Assembly: GCA_050185455.1 (NCBI GenBank)
Contig: JBFWZL010000019.1
Span: 1-23,499 of the forward strand
Reading direction: 5' to 3'
Length of the DNA stretch: 23,499 nucleotides
Source of the DNA: SYOC01 sp050185455
GTDB lineage: Bacteria; Desulfobacterota; Binatia; Bin18
Shown here: positions 7,759-17,129 of the stretch, piece after piece
Layout: each line of letters opens with the position of its first letter
Numbering within the stretch: the stretch's first letter is position 1
The notes under the pieces: generated by a model
What the model was told of the DNA's origin: nothing
The model's database searches: none
What the model saw: the letters and a program-made list of their open reading frames with translations, nothing else
Translations under genes and position numbers: made by a program

Positions 7759-9151
7759 GACGCGCCTGACCGTGTTAGTCCTTTGGTTCGGCCTGATCTC
7801 CCCCCTCGCCTGGGCGGATATGGCGACTGACATGGACACCTTTTTCAACGACATCAATTTCAGCAGTATTACCAAACCTGGAGTCTATGAGGGCCAGAGC
7901 GCGGGGTACTTCACCGGCGGCGGCGTGTTCATGCGCGTGCCGCAGCGCAATTACACCCTGTACTCGGTGCAGTGGCCGCGCTTTCGCAGCGGCTGCGGCG
8001 GCATCGATTTCTTTAGCGGGGGTTTTTCCTTCATCAATGCCTCGGAGTTCGTCAGCATGCTGCAGAACATCGGCTCGGTGGCGGTAAGCCAGGCCTTTCT
8101 GCTGGCGCTGCGCACCATCAGCCCGCAGATCGCCTCCACCCTGGAGCAGATCCAGACCTGGGCGCAAAAGTACGGCCTCAACAGCATCAACAGCTGCGAG
8201 GCCGGCACCGCGCTCGCCGGCGGCGCCCTCAAATCCTTCGGCCTGTCGAAACAGGCCTGCATCATGGAGCGGGTCAATAGCAGCGGGGAGAGTTGGTCGG
8301 AGGCCGAGGTCGCCTGCACCACCGGTGGCGAGCGAATGGCGACCCTACAGAACAGTCCGATGAAGCAGCTCATGGTCACGGAAGGCAACCTCGCCTGGCG
8401 CGCCATGATGCGCAACCCGTTCTTCGTCAACGACAAGGACCTCGCCCAGGTCATGATGAACCTCTCGGGTACGGTGATCATCAAGGTGGACCAGCCCGGA
8501 AGCGAGGACACCACCACGACCTATCAGGCGATTCCCTCCGTCCTCACCGGCAGCGGCGGGCAGGATCTGCTGCGGGTGCTGTTGGAAGGCGGCAGCGTCG
8601 ATGTGAAGGCCTGCTCCAACGGCACGGACGATGAGTTCGCCTGCACCGAGATGAACGGCGCGCACACCGTCGCCATCCACCAAGGACTGATCGATAAGGT
8701 ACGGGTGATCCTCGATGACATCGTGACGAACATCCATAGCGACACCCCGCTGGACGATGTACAACGCGGCCTTCTCGCCTCCACATCACTGCCGGTCCAC
8801 AAATACCTCACCGTCGGCGTGGCCTATATCCCCGGCGCTCTCGCGCCTGAGATCGACGGTTACGCCACGCTCATCGCCAAGGACATCCTCTACAGTTATC
8901 TGAATGACCTGCTCGGAAAACTTACGGCTTCGACCCTCGCCCTGGATAACCAGGAAGATGCGCGTATCAAGGAGTTTCACGACGGCGTGAACACGGCGCG
9001 CCGAGAGATCCGCATCTACAAGGACGATGTCCGCCAGAGCTTCGATGAGGCGCTGGTGTTCACCCAGCGGGTACGCGAGTACGAGAAGGCCCTGGTCGGA
9101 AAACTCTCCCCTGGGATGTTCCGCAACCTGGTGTGGTCATCGTCACAATAA
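7745..9151 (+). CDS. traH: TraH, F-type pilus assembly / mating-pair protein
   Basis: The 468-residue protein nearly matches F TraH (about 458). A signal peptide, RLTVLVLWFGLISPLAWA, precedes the family start, DMATDMDTFFNDINF. The glycine-rich stretch GYFTGGGVFMRVP and the RSGCGGIDFFSGGFSFINAS motif are characteristic of TraH. The C-terminal third is predicted helical, with charged residues that could form a coiled coil. TraH sits at the outer membrane or periplasm and works with TraF, TraU and TraW in pilus extension. GGGAG at 7734-7738 precedes the ATG by 6 bases. The gene overlaps traF by 14 bp and ends 12 bp before traG. Confidence 0.94.
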   Translation: MVTSKTRLTVLVLWFGLISPLAWADMATDMDTFFNDINFSSITKPGVYEGQSAGYFTGGGVFMRVPQRNYTLYSVQWPRFRSGCGGIDFFSGGFSFINASEFVSMLQNIGSVAVSQAFLLALRTISPQIASTLEQIQTWAQKYGLNSINSCEAGTALAGGALKSFGLSKQACIMERVNSSGESWSEAEVACTTGGERMATLQNSPMKQLMVTEGNLAWRAMMRNPFFVNDKDLAQVMMNLSGTVIIKVDQPGSEDTTTTYQAIPSVLTGSGGQDLLRVLLEGGSVDVKACSNGTDDEFACTEMNGAHTVAIHQGLIDKVRVILDDIVTNIHSDTPLDDVQRGLLASTSLPVHKYLTVGVAYIPGALAPEIDGYATLIAKDILYSYLNDLLGKLTASTLALDNQEDARIKEFHDGVNTARREIRIYKDDVRQSFDEALVFTQRVREYEKALVGKLSPGMFRNLVWSSSQ

Positions 9152-9163
9152 CAAGTTCCAGGC

Positions 9164-12022
9164 ATGAGTTGGGAAATATTCACCTACGGCGGCGGCGAAT
9201 TCCTGCGCCTGGTGTTCAACGGCGTGGCCGCCATCACCGGCAACGGCGGTTACCTCACCGCGCTCAAGATGACGGCACTCATCGGTCTGTTGTGGGTGCT
9301 GATCGAAGGCGCCTTCCAACACCGTGCCATGAACCTGCAGTGGCTGTTCGGGATCATCCTCATCTACCTCGCCTTCATGGTGCCGAAGGTGGATGTCATC
9401 ATCACCGATCGCATCGATCCCACCCAATCGTCGGTGGTCTCCAATGTTCCGATGGGATTGGGTATGGCCGCCGGCACGGCGAGCCAGGTGGGGGACTGGC
9501 TGACACGCGCCTATGAGACAGTGTTCAGTCTGCCGAACGAGTTGAAGTACCAGCAGAACGGTATGCTGTTCGGGCAATACCTGGTGGAGGCCTCCACTCG
9601 CTTCGAGATCACCGACAGCCGCCTGGCCGCCAACTTCAGCGACTTCTGGCAGTCCTGTGTCTTTTACGACATCCTGCTGGGACGCTACGGATGGGATGAA
9701 TTGTACAATGCCCCGGATCTGTGGGCCTATATTCAGGCGCACACCTCGGTCTCCCAGAGTTTTACCTACCACGATGCGGCGAACAACCGTCTCATCCTGG
9801 GATGCCGGGACGGCGCCGGTAATCAGCTCGCCACAGACCTCAACGACGATGTCACCCGCGCCCAGCAATACTACGGATCAAAACTGGTCAAGGCCCCCAC
9901 GGTAACCGCGGCGGTAACGAAGTTCGCGGCCGCCATGCCGATCTCCTATCAATACCTCACGGGCTTGAGCGTCAATGCCGAGGGAATCATCCGGCAGAAT
10001 GCGCTCTCGAATGCCCTGAAACGAGGTTTGAGCCAGTTCGCCGCCAGCGCCGGCGCGCCCGCGGCCGCCCAGGACTTCGCGTTGGCGCGGGCCGAGCAGG
10101 AACGGCGCACCACCTATGCCGTGCTGGGTGAGCTGGCCGGACGCACCTTACCGATCCTGCGCAATCTGTTCGAAGCGTTTATCTATGCCGTCTTCCCCAT
10201 CATTTTTCTACTGGCCATGCTGCCGAGCGTGGCCAAGGTCGCGATGACGTACCTGAAGAGTCTGGTCTGGATCCAACTGTGGGCGCCGCTCTACGCCGTG
10301 CTCCACTTTGCCATGACGCTCTACAGTCAATACCCAGCGGAAAGCAGCTTGTTGTTGCCTGACGGCAGCACGGTATTATCGCTGGCCAACTACACGGCAC
10401 TGGGTCAGGTCATGAGCGATACCGCCCTCATTGCCGGTTATCTGAGCTTGTCCATCCCCATGATTTCCTACCTGGTGGTCAACCAGGGCGGCGCCATGAT
10501 GGCAAGTCTCGCCAGCCGCGTGGCCCAGAGCTACGAGGCCCCGGTGAGCAAGGCAGCCGACGAAGCCTCCGCCGGCAACATCAGCCTCGGGAATACCAGC
10601 ATCGGTAATGCCAGCTGGTGGCAGCAGAATCAAAGTCCGAGTTGGCGTGCAGGCGTTTCGACCCTGACCCATCCGGCAACGGGCGCGGCGTATACCACCA
10701 CGCTGGAAGACCGCTACGTCGATGTGCCGCACTCCACCCTACCCTTCTCGGCCAATATAGGTGATGCGGTCAAGTCGTCGGTCAACACACAGGCAATCGA
10801 ATCTCTGCAGGCGGCCCAGACACAGGTTTCCGACTACGCGAAGCTGGTGTCGGCCAATTACAGCAACATGGAGCGCTTCATAGGTCAGACCGCCACCGAG
10901 ACTGGCGTGAATATGGATTGGAACCGCTCTGACATGGCGGCGTTTCGCAGGGAATTCGGTGAGACGAAGCGACTTGCCGATGAGTTCGGCAGAAATCGCG
11001 GCTACAGTGCAAGTCAAGCTGCTCAGATGCTTGGACTGGCATCACTGGCAACCCAGAATCCGAAGCTGCTCGACTTAGTAAGCCCCGTAGCCCTGCGTGG
11101 CGAGCTAATGCTCCGAAGCCAGAGCGACGCCCAAATCAAGAAAGACTGGCAGGACGCCCTGCGATACGTCCATGACACCCAGTACGGCAGTCACTGGCAG
11201 GCGGCCACCGATGCCGGCCATACTGCGGCCGCCGGCGTCCATCAGCGCACCGGTGACAGCCTGGCGCAAGAGCTGTCTGGCGGATTGCAAGAGCAGGTTA
11301 GCCATCGAGACAGCGCAATCGCAACCCTCCAGGAAGCGACCTCCTGGCAGGAAGCGCAGTCTAAAGTCGAGGAACAGGGTTTCGCTTTCAGCGCTGATGT
11401 CGCCATGCAGGTACGCGACCACATGATCGGTACCGAGAAAGGTATCTTCTCACGTCCCGGCAGCCTCGATCCGACCTGGACCGAACGGGAGGTGGACGCC
11501 CTCTTCGCCCGGGCCGCAGCCGGAGACACAACAGCAATGCGAACCATCTCCCATTATGCTGATGAGTATGGGCGGCAGCAGGGACTCGAACTCGCCGGGG
11601 TGCGTGATGCGCCAACCAAGGACAATGTTTTCAACAAAGGGGAAGCATACATGGCCGCGGAATCCAATAAAGAAACGCAGCCCGGTGGCATCAGGGCTCG
11701 CACCACCAGCTTCCTAAACGCCGCTCGACACGCGGCCGAACACGCGGCTGTACCGACTGAAGTTCAGGTCCGCCGTGGATTCTCTGCAATTCAAAAGGAA
11801 GTGGAAGAGGAGCGCACCGACAGCGGCAACATGATTGATCGCGGAGAACGCGATGTTCTGAAATCCGGCGACTCAGTGAAAACTGAGGCCGAAGGACAAA
11901 CTGATCCGGATAACCAGACACTCCTGGGGGATGCAATCAAGAACGGAGTCGAGCAGTCGTTACCCAGTGAAAAACAGCTCACTCAGCTAGAAAACAGGTT
12001 CTTCAAGGATGAGGACAAATAG
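9164..12022 (+). CDS. traG: TraG, inner-membrane mating-pair stabilisation protein
   Basis: The 952-residue length matches F TraG (about 938). The N-terminal half is a membrane domain. Hydrophobic helices lie near residues 35-55 and 60-80, with a cluster around 335-435 that includes EAFIYAVFPIIFLLAMLPSV and SLSIPMISYLVVNQGG. The C-terminal half is long, polar and helical, as in TraG, and would lie in the periplasm. In F the N-terminal part is needed for pilus assembly, and the C-terminal part for mating-pair stabilisation and entry exclusion. The stretch NISLGNTSIGNASWWQQNQ, just after the last helix, is typical of the family. traG is the last gene of this block. The C-terminal coding sequence is visibly less GC-rich than the N-terminal part. 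Confidence 0.94.
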   Translation: MSWEIFTYGGGEFLRLVFNGVAAITGNGGYLTALKMTALIGLLWVLIEGAFQHRAMNLQWLFGIILIYLAFMVPKVDVIITDRIDPTQSSVVSNVPMGLGMAAGTASQVGDWLTRAYETVFSLPNELKYQQNGMLFGQYLVEASTRFEITDSRLAANFSDFWQSCVFYDILLGRYGWDELYNAPDLWAYIQAHTSVSQSFTYHDAANNRLILGCRDGAGNQLATDLNDDVTRAQQYYGSKLVKAPTVTAAVTKFAAAMPISYQYLTGLSVNAEGIIRQNALSNALKRGLSQFAASAGAPAAAQDFALARAEQERRTTYAVLGELAGRTLPILRNLFEAFIYAVFPIIFLLAMLPSVAKVAMTYLKSLVWIQLWAPLYAVLHFAMTLYSQYPAESSLLLPDGSTVLSLANYTALGQVMSDTALIAGYLSLSIPMISYLVVNQGGAMMASLASRVAQSYEAPVSKAADEASAGNISLGNTSIGNASWWQQNQSPSWRAGVSTLTHPATGAAYTTTLEDRYVDVPHSTLPFSANIGDAVKSSVNTQAIESLQAAQTQVSDYAKLVSANYSNMERFIGQTATETGVNMDWNRSDMAAFRREFGETKRLADEFGRNRGYSASQAAQMLGLASLATQNPKLLDLVSPVALRGELMLRSQSDAQIKKDWQDALRYVHDTQYGSHWQAATDAGHTAAAGVHQRTGDSLAQELSGGLQEQVSHRDSAIATLQEATSWQEAQSKVEEQGFAFSADVAMQVRDHMIGTEKGIFSRPGSLDPTWTEREVDALFARAAAGDTTAMRTISHYADEYGRQQGLELAGVRDAPTKDNVFNKGEAYMAAESNKETQPGGIRARTTSFLNAARHAAEHAAVPTEVQVRRGFSAIQKEVEEERTDSGNMIDRGERDVLKSGDSVKTEAEGQTDPDNQTLLGDAIKNGVEQSLPSEKQLTQLENRFFKDEDK

Positions 12023-12032
12023 GGTCCGGCAG

Positions 12033-12296
12033 TCAATCCCGCCAATCGTAGGGGCCGATCTGCCGACGCCGCATGTCGTCGTGCCATTCTTCGAGCCACT
12101 CTCCAGATTCGCTTCCATCCAAAGCCCGAACCTTGTTTAAACGCATAGGATCATTCCGCCTCGTGCGGAATATGAATACCAGTCCAGCAAGCAACACCAC
12201 TACGTCAATCCACCAGGCAAACAGCAGACCAATGACTAGCGCAATGAGCGTAGCTAGCAGAAATTCGACGACTTTGTAAGAGGGTGTATTTATCAT
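12033..12296 (-). CDS. Small two-helix membrane protein, unknown function
   Basis: This is an 87-residue protein with two hydrophobic segments close together, about residues 9-26 (VVEFLLATLIALVIGLLF) and 28-44 (WIDVVVLLAGLVFIF), followed by a positively charged turn (RTRRN) and a polar tail rich in D, E and W. The hairpin topology, positive charges after the second helix and an open frame support a real gene, although the ribosome binding site is weak. It lies 54 bp downstream of the SbcC-like gene on the same strand, so it could be the last gene of that operon. It converges on traG with a 10-bp gap. I do not recognise the family. It may be a membrane partner of the cargo operon or an element gene unrelated to it. 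Confidence 0.6.
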   Translation of the reverse strand: MINTPSYKVVEFLLATLIALVIGLLFAWWIDVVVLLAGLVFIFRTRRNDPMRLNKVRALDGSESGEWLEEWHDDMRRRQIGPYDWRD

Positions 12297-12350
12297 GTGA
12301 AATTGTATGGCTGCAATTAGCTCGATAATACAACATCGAATCCCGTTGGG

Positions 12351-15300
12351 TTACAGCTCATGCACCTGGACTCGCGCCGAAGTTCCCAGCCCCTTCGCCT
12401 GTTCAACAACCCGTGAATGGTGTGTAAACAGGATTACCTGTGTTTTCTCCGCTAGGGCTGCGAGTGCATTCAAGGCTGCTTCGGATCGCTCGTCGTCAAA
12501 ATCAACGAGAACGTCATCCACGATGAATGGCATGGGCTCAGCGCTTTCCATGTATTTCTCCAGCGAAGCTAAGCGAAGGGCAAGATATAACTGGTCACGT
12601 GTCCCTGAACTCATCCCTTCTACATGCACTCGCTCTTGATTTGGCCGGATGCCCACAAGAACGGGCTCATCCTTTTCATTATAGTCGGTCCGTAATCCTT
12701 CAAACGAACCACGGGTAAGTACAGAAAAGTGTTCGCTGGCTCGTTTCACCAATGGTCCCTGGTTTTCTTTGCGGTAACGCTCAATCTCGTCCCGGAGAAT
12801 ACGCGCCGCCAGCTTTAGACGGACATATCGTTCCGAGGTGGACCGGATGTTTGCAAGAATTGAGTGTCCCTGGTCCGCAAGGGCGGCGGCTTCATCGCTG
12901 CCGTCCATAAGCTCTAGCTCTTTCGTTTCCCGGCCTCTGGCTTCGGCCAACGTCGTTCGTCTCGGCTCTAGCTCTTCCTCAATCTTCTCCGTGAGCGTCT
13001 GGATCTGTCCGGGCAAGGTGTCTGAATCGATCGCTTCTGCTTCGGTCTCAAGTTCCGGCAGGGTTGCGCCTTCACCCGCGCTCAGAAGCTCTTGTTCCAC
13101 ATTATCGACTTCCGTCTTCAGTCGGAGGTACTCGGCGGATCTGCGCTCAGCCTCTTCCAGTTCGGCGGGGCTAGCCCGGCGCGCCTCCATGCACAAACCC
13201 TGGAGTCTCTCGGTCATGGTTTGAATCACCGCCTCTGAATCCTGAATTTCCTGCCTCGCCTGCTGTAGTTGCTCTTCGATTTGATGGCGCCGTGATTGCC
13301 GGGTACGGTTCTCCGACAAAAGCGAATTAAGACGAATCACCGCGTCATCGGTGGATTGATCCGCGAGTTCGGGGGCGATGTTGGCAACGACGCTACCAAC
13401 CTGCTCATGGAATGTTTCAGCATCCTTGTCGATAGCCTGAATCCGTATTTGCAGTTTATCTATGTCACCCTGTTTCCCGAACAACTGCCGGAGCTTTTCG
13501 ATGACATCCGCGGCCTCCGCCGGCAAGGCATCACCTTTCAGACCAAAGCCCGCTACCGCTTCCTTCCATTGCTCTTTCCATGAACCGAGATCTCTGCTGA
13601 CCGCCTCTTGCTCAACAACAGCGGACTGTAAATTTCGTTCCAGGGTCCTGATGTCCTTATCAAGCGTCTCTCGTCGTCGCTTGGTTTCCTCCAGTTCAGC
13701 AACGACGTCCTCGCACTCCAGAAGCACGGCTTTAAGCGATGTCTCTTCAGGTGCTTCCTTACCTGTACCCTTCAATTGTTCCTTGAGTATCTGGACATGA
13801 GTACTGCGCGTGTCTTCAAGCACGCCGACCTCCTGTTGGCGGGCGGTCAACTGACTAGCTCTCTCACGGAGTTTTTCGAGATTTTCCAACCATGCCCGCA
13901 TTTCCCGTGGTGTACGTGGCTGAATCCCGCACGGAGCCCATAGCGCTTCCCAATCAGCATCAATTTTCTTCTTCTCGCCAGTGCACTCTTCAAGTTGCCC
14001 CGCGACATGGTTGGCGCGTTGATTTGCACTCTCTTGGGACGCCAACAGACTTGCTTTTGTATGAACTCGGTCCGCCTCGCGACGCAAACGATCCGCCAGC
14101 TCATCGGCCGTGATCATCCGATGTTCAAAGGCATCGGGAAGCGGCCGCTCGGTATCGATTTCTTGTGCCTGTGTAGCAACGTCTTCTCCACCCAACCATT
14201 GGCGGCGTAGTAACTTCCAGGCATGTTCACGCGCGGACCTGGCGTCTACCAGATCGTCCTCCGTGGGTACGATGCCCCCGCGCTGAATCTCATCGAGTCG
14301 TTGTGACACATCGCGCAGAGCTTCTTCAGTATCGTCCTGTTTTTCCCGGAATCGCTCGATACGCTGTTCGATCGCCGCGTATATATCGTCGAACTTACTG
14401 ACACTCTCTCGATTCGGTACCGGCAGTCGTGACAGATCCTCCAGTGAGCCGGCCCAGAGTGTAAGGCGTGCCAAATCGGAGCTACACTGCGCTTGCAGGG
14501 TATCCACCTCACGCCGGCCCGCCTGGATTGTCTGGTCTACATTACCCAGCTTTCTCGCTGCCACGATGGCTCTATGCAAGGACTCCGGTGGGGCAACATC
14601 CGGCAAGTCTTCACGTTCCTTCCGAGCCTCACGCAGCTGCGTGTCTATCTCGCGTACGTTCTTTTCCGTCTCCTTTAACCGCGATACAAGAACCGGGTGT
14701 TGGGCACCTAGTTCGGACACCCTCTGTCTTCCCGAGAAAATGGGTCGAAGTACATCGAGATCTGACAGCGTCAGATCGGGTCGCACATCCTTGAGCAAAG
14801 ATTCCGCATCAGCAACCAGTTGCTGACGTTCCGCATCAAGATGCGGTCGGTCCTGCATTGCCTTCCGATGCCCGCCCAGGCGTGCATGGAGGTCTTCGAT
14901 GCTCTCGCTCAGATCCAGCGTCGGTTCATGAACGGAAACATTCTCGATCTGTTCTTGCAGGTCATTGAGCCGTCCCGTCGCCTTCTGAAGAATCGCCTGC
15001 GCTGTCTCCAGTTCACCAAGCGTCCTCTGCCGACGCCCCCCAAAATCGTTCGACAGGATCAGAACTTCCCCCAACGCCTCGATCTTTTGCAAGAGCCCAT
15101 GGCGCCGGGCTAATTTCGGGAGGACGCGCTGTATGCGCTTCAGCCGATTGACCTCAACCCGCTCGCTGGCGAGTTCGGCCTGAATTTGGTCCAACTCCTT
15201 ACTGGTCCGCGCCAGTGCACGGCGATGCTCATCCCACTCCCGGGACGAGAGCGACCGTTCCCTGATCTCCTTACTTGTGTCGCTGTACGCCTTCAAGGCT

Positions 15301-15851
15301 GCGTTGATCACTTGAGCCGATCCACGCGCCTTAAACAGGTCGTCGGCCTCATCGTCAAGCTGTGCGAGCACCGCATGCAACGCATGGCTACCGAGGGATG
15401 CCGAAAATAGAGCCTGCCCAACCTCACCCTTTTGCTCCAGGATCTCCTGGCCACCCTGAACCAGGGCACGGTGATCGATGCCGAAGAGCATTTCAAACAG
15501 TTCCGCTGTTACGCCCTGAAGAAAGGGAACCAACGCGTTGTCGTCAAGCAGCTCACCATCAGGTGACAACAAGGTATTCTTACGTCCTTTTCGGCGAGAA
15601 AAACATAGTTCCTCTCCATCCAAAGCTCGCAAGCAGCCAGCGACACGCAGTTTGTCCTTAGCGTGAATGAAATCGTCTGACGTGCGCTCATCGACGTTGT
15701 AGAGCAAGGCCTTGAGGCCTCGCAGCGCCGAACTCTTTCCTGCCTCGTTGGGGCCATAGACAATATGCAGACCGTACGCCTCCTGATCGAACACCAACCT
15801 CCGCTCGGTGAACGGCCCGAATGCGACGAGGTTGAGTTCCCGGATCTCCAT
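12351..15851 (-). CDS. SbcC/YhaN-like AAA coiled-coil ATPase
   Basis: This is a 1166-residue Rad50/SbcC-type protein. The N-terminus MEIRELNLVAFGPFTERRLV leads into Walker A GPNEAGKS (33-40). A very long central region rich in E, R, Q and L forms coiled coils. The C-terminal head has the ABC-type signature SSGTRDQLYLALRLA, Walker B PFIVDDVLVDFDD and the switch histidines in FTHHS. Such ATPases tether and open DNA ends for a partner Mre11/SbcD nuclease, here the gene just upstream. The domain pattern is closer to YhaN than to housekeeping SbcC, and I see no central CxxC zinc hook. The ATG at 15851 overlaps the partner's stop by one base (TGATG). A GTG one codon upstream is possible but less likely. 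Role in defence is inferred from its neighbours. Confidence 0.88.
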   Translation of the reverse strand: MEIRELNLVAFGPFTERRLVFDQEAYGLHIVYGPNEAGKSSALRGLKALLYNVDERTSDDFIHAKDKLRVAGCLRALDGEELCFSRRKGRKNTLLSPDGELLDDNALVPFLQGVTAELFEMLFGIDHRALVQGGQEILEQKGEVGQALFSASLGSHALHAVLAQLDDEADDLFKARGSAQVINAALKAYSDTSKEIRERSLSSREWDEHRRALARTSKELDQIQAELASERVEVNRLKRIQRVLPKLARRHGLLQKIEALGEVLILSNDFGGRRQRTLGELETAQAILQKATGRLNDLQEQIENVSVHEPTLDLSESIEDLHARLGGHRKAMQDRPHLDAERQQLVADAESLLKDVRPDLTLSDLDVLRPIFSGRQRVSELGAQHPVLVSRLKETEKNVREIDTQLREARKEREDLPDVAPPESLHRAIVAARKLGNVDQTIQAGRREVDTLQAQCSSDLARLTLWAGSLEDLSRLPVPNRESVSKFDDIYAAIEQRIERFREKQDDTEEALRDVSQRLDEIQRGGIVPTEDDLVDARSAREHAWKLLRRQWLGGEDVATQAQEIDTERPLPDAFEHRMITADELADRLRREADRVHTKASLLASQESANQRANHVAGQLEECTGEKKKIDADWEALWAPCGIQPRTPREMRAWLENLEKLRERASQLTARQQEVGVLEDTRSTHVQILKEQLKGTGKEAPEETSLKAVLLECEDVVAELEETKRRRETLDKDIRTLERNLQSAVVEQEAVSRDLGSWKEQWKEAVAGFGLKGDALPAEAADVIEKLRQLFGKQGDIDKLQIRIQAIDKDAETFHEQVGSVVANIAPELADQSTDDAVIRLNSLLSENRTRQSRRHQIEEQLQQARQEIQDSEAVIQTMTERLQGLCMEARRASPAELEEAERRSAEYLRLKTEVDNVEQELLSAGEGATLPELETEAEAIDSDTLPGQIQTLTEKIEEELEPRRTTLAEARGRETKELELMDGSDEAAALADQGHSILANIRSTSERYVRLKLAARILRDEIERYRKENQGPLVKRASEHFSVLTRGSFEGLRTDYNEKDEPVLVGIRPNQERVHVEGMSSGTRDQLYLALRLASLEKYMESAEPMPFIVDDVLVDFDDERSEAALNALAALAEKTQVILFTHHSRVVEQAKGLGTSARVQVHEL

Positions 15852-17113
15852 CACCCCTTCTCCGTGGTAAGCAAGCGATTCAGCAGGAGTTCCTTGACGT
15901 CTTCCAGTACCTCTTTGAGCTGCTGGGGGTCGGTTGGATCATAACGGTCCTCGCCACTCAGTATTTCCGAAGGAAGCTTTTGGCGCAGGGCTAACACTTC
16001 ATTGGCGAGGCTTGCGGCCGCGGTATCATCCAGCTCCATATTCTGAATCCCACGCAACAATCCACCCAGGGCATCATCACGGGCAAGAACGTCATCGAGC
16101 GAAATCGCTGGATGGGTCTTGAGCGATACCTTCTCTAACCAGATTCCCGCGCCGCCAAGACCCGTTGCCAAAGCGCGATACTCCTGTATCCAGTGTTCGC
16201 GTTCGGCATGCAATCGCGAATGAGCACCACTAGCCCCTTCCAGTACCAAGCGCGCAGCGACCGGTCGCCCTCCAGCAGCGTCAAGTTCCTGCAGTAGCGC
16301 CTCCCGCACCAGATCGTAGACATCGTCGACAGAGCTACTACCAGTGATTTCTACTTCACAGATCCCCCAACGCAGCACATCAAGATCGCGATGTTCGACT
16401 TGTGTGATCTCGCCATCGTCGACACTCACCAGGGTGCAACCCTTCGGCCCTGTCTCACGAACATGTCTGCCCTGAATGTTGCCTGGAAACACAATCCATG
16501 GATCGCGGTACACCTCCTCACGCTTGTGAACATGGCCAAGCGCCCAATATTGATATCCTTTGGAACGCAGTCCATCCACAGTGCAAGGAGCATAGGGTTC
16601 GTGCCCCGGCTTTCCATCGAGGCAGGTATGCAGAAGTCCAATATTGAAAAGCTGAGGGTCCCCGGCCGGATAGCCCTGGGACAGATCGTCCGTTACAGCC
16701 CTGCTGGCAAAGCCTTGACCATAGATAGCTACAGAAAGGTCCTCCAGAAGGACCTGCTCAGGCGAGTGCGTGGAAAACACCGTAACATTATCCGGCAAGC
16801 GAAGGTGTTTTGTGATTTGGCTCGCTGCATCATGATTGCCGGCAACTATAAAGACCCGAATGCCAACCTCGCGCAAGCGCCCCATGCGTTCACTGAAAAA
16901 AAGCCCCGTGTTGTAATCCTTCCAGTCACCGTCATAGAGATCGCCCACCAGCAGAACAAACGCCACTTCCTCATCAATTGCCAGCTCGATCAGATTATCA
17001 AAGGCGCGGCGAGTCGCGCTGCGGATTTCTTCTATAGGGGCCCCTTCATAGCGCTCCAACCCGTGCAGAGCGCTGTCGAGGTGTATATCTGCGGCATGAA
17101 TAAATTTAAACAT
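15851..17113 (-). CDS. SbcD/YhaO-like metallophosphoesterase (DNA exonuclease)
   Basis: This is a 420-residue calcineurin-like phosphoesterase. The metal-binding motifs appear in the expected order: ADIHLD (D9, H11), GDLYDG (57-62), GNHD (92-95), the histidine of LLHT (162) and GHVH (193-196). The roughly 200 C-terminal residues would form the capping and ATPase-binding part. Mre11/SbcD/YhaO enzymes cut DNA ends or hairpins together with a Rad50-type ATPase, which is encoded directly downstream with a one-base overlap. I chose ATG 17113 because MFKFIHAADIHLDS is the canonical family start and AAGG precedes it. A TTG at 17152 would add 13 residues lying inside the OLD gene. It starts 16 bp after the OLD stop, suggesting one transcript for all three. 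Confidence 0.9.
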   Translation of the reverse strand: MFKFIHAADIHLDSALHGLERYEGAPIEEIRSATRRAFDNLIELAIDEEVAFVLLVGDLYDGDWKDYNTGLFFSERMGRLREVGIRVFIVAGNHDAASQITKHLRLPDNVTVFSTHSPEQVLLEDLSVAIYGQGFASRAVTDDLSQGYPAGDPQLFNIGLLHTCLDGKPGHEPYAPCTVDGLRSKGYQYWALGHVHKREEVYRDPWIVFPGNIQGRHVRETGPKGCTLVSVDDGEITQVEHRDLDVLRWGICEVEITGSSSVDDVYDLVREALLQELDAAGGRPVAARLVLEGASGAHSRLHAEREHWIQEYRALATGLGGAGIWLEKVSLKTHPAISLDDVLARDDALGGLLRGIQNMELDDTAAASLANEVLALRQKLPSEILSGEDRYDPTDPQQLKEVLEDVKELLLNRLLTTEKG

Positions 17114-17129
17114 TACCTTAATGAGACCT

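Noticed and set aside
12351..17113. Chromosomal housekeeping SbcCD operon
   Set aside because: The pair is embedded between transfer genes and downstream of OLD and a defence-type regulator, and the heads look YhaO/YhaN-like without a visible zinc hook.
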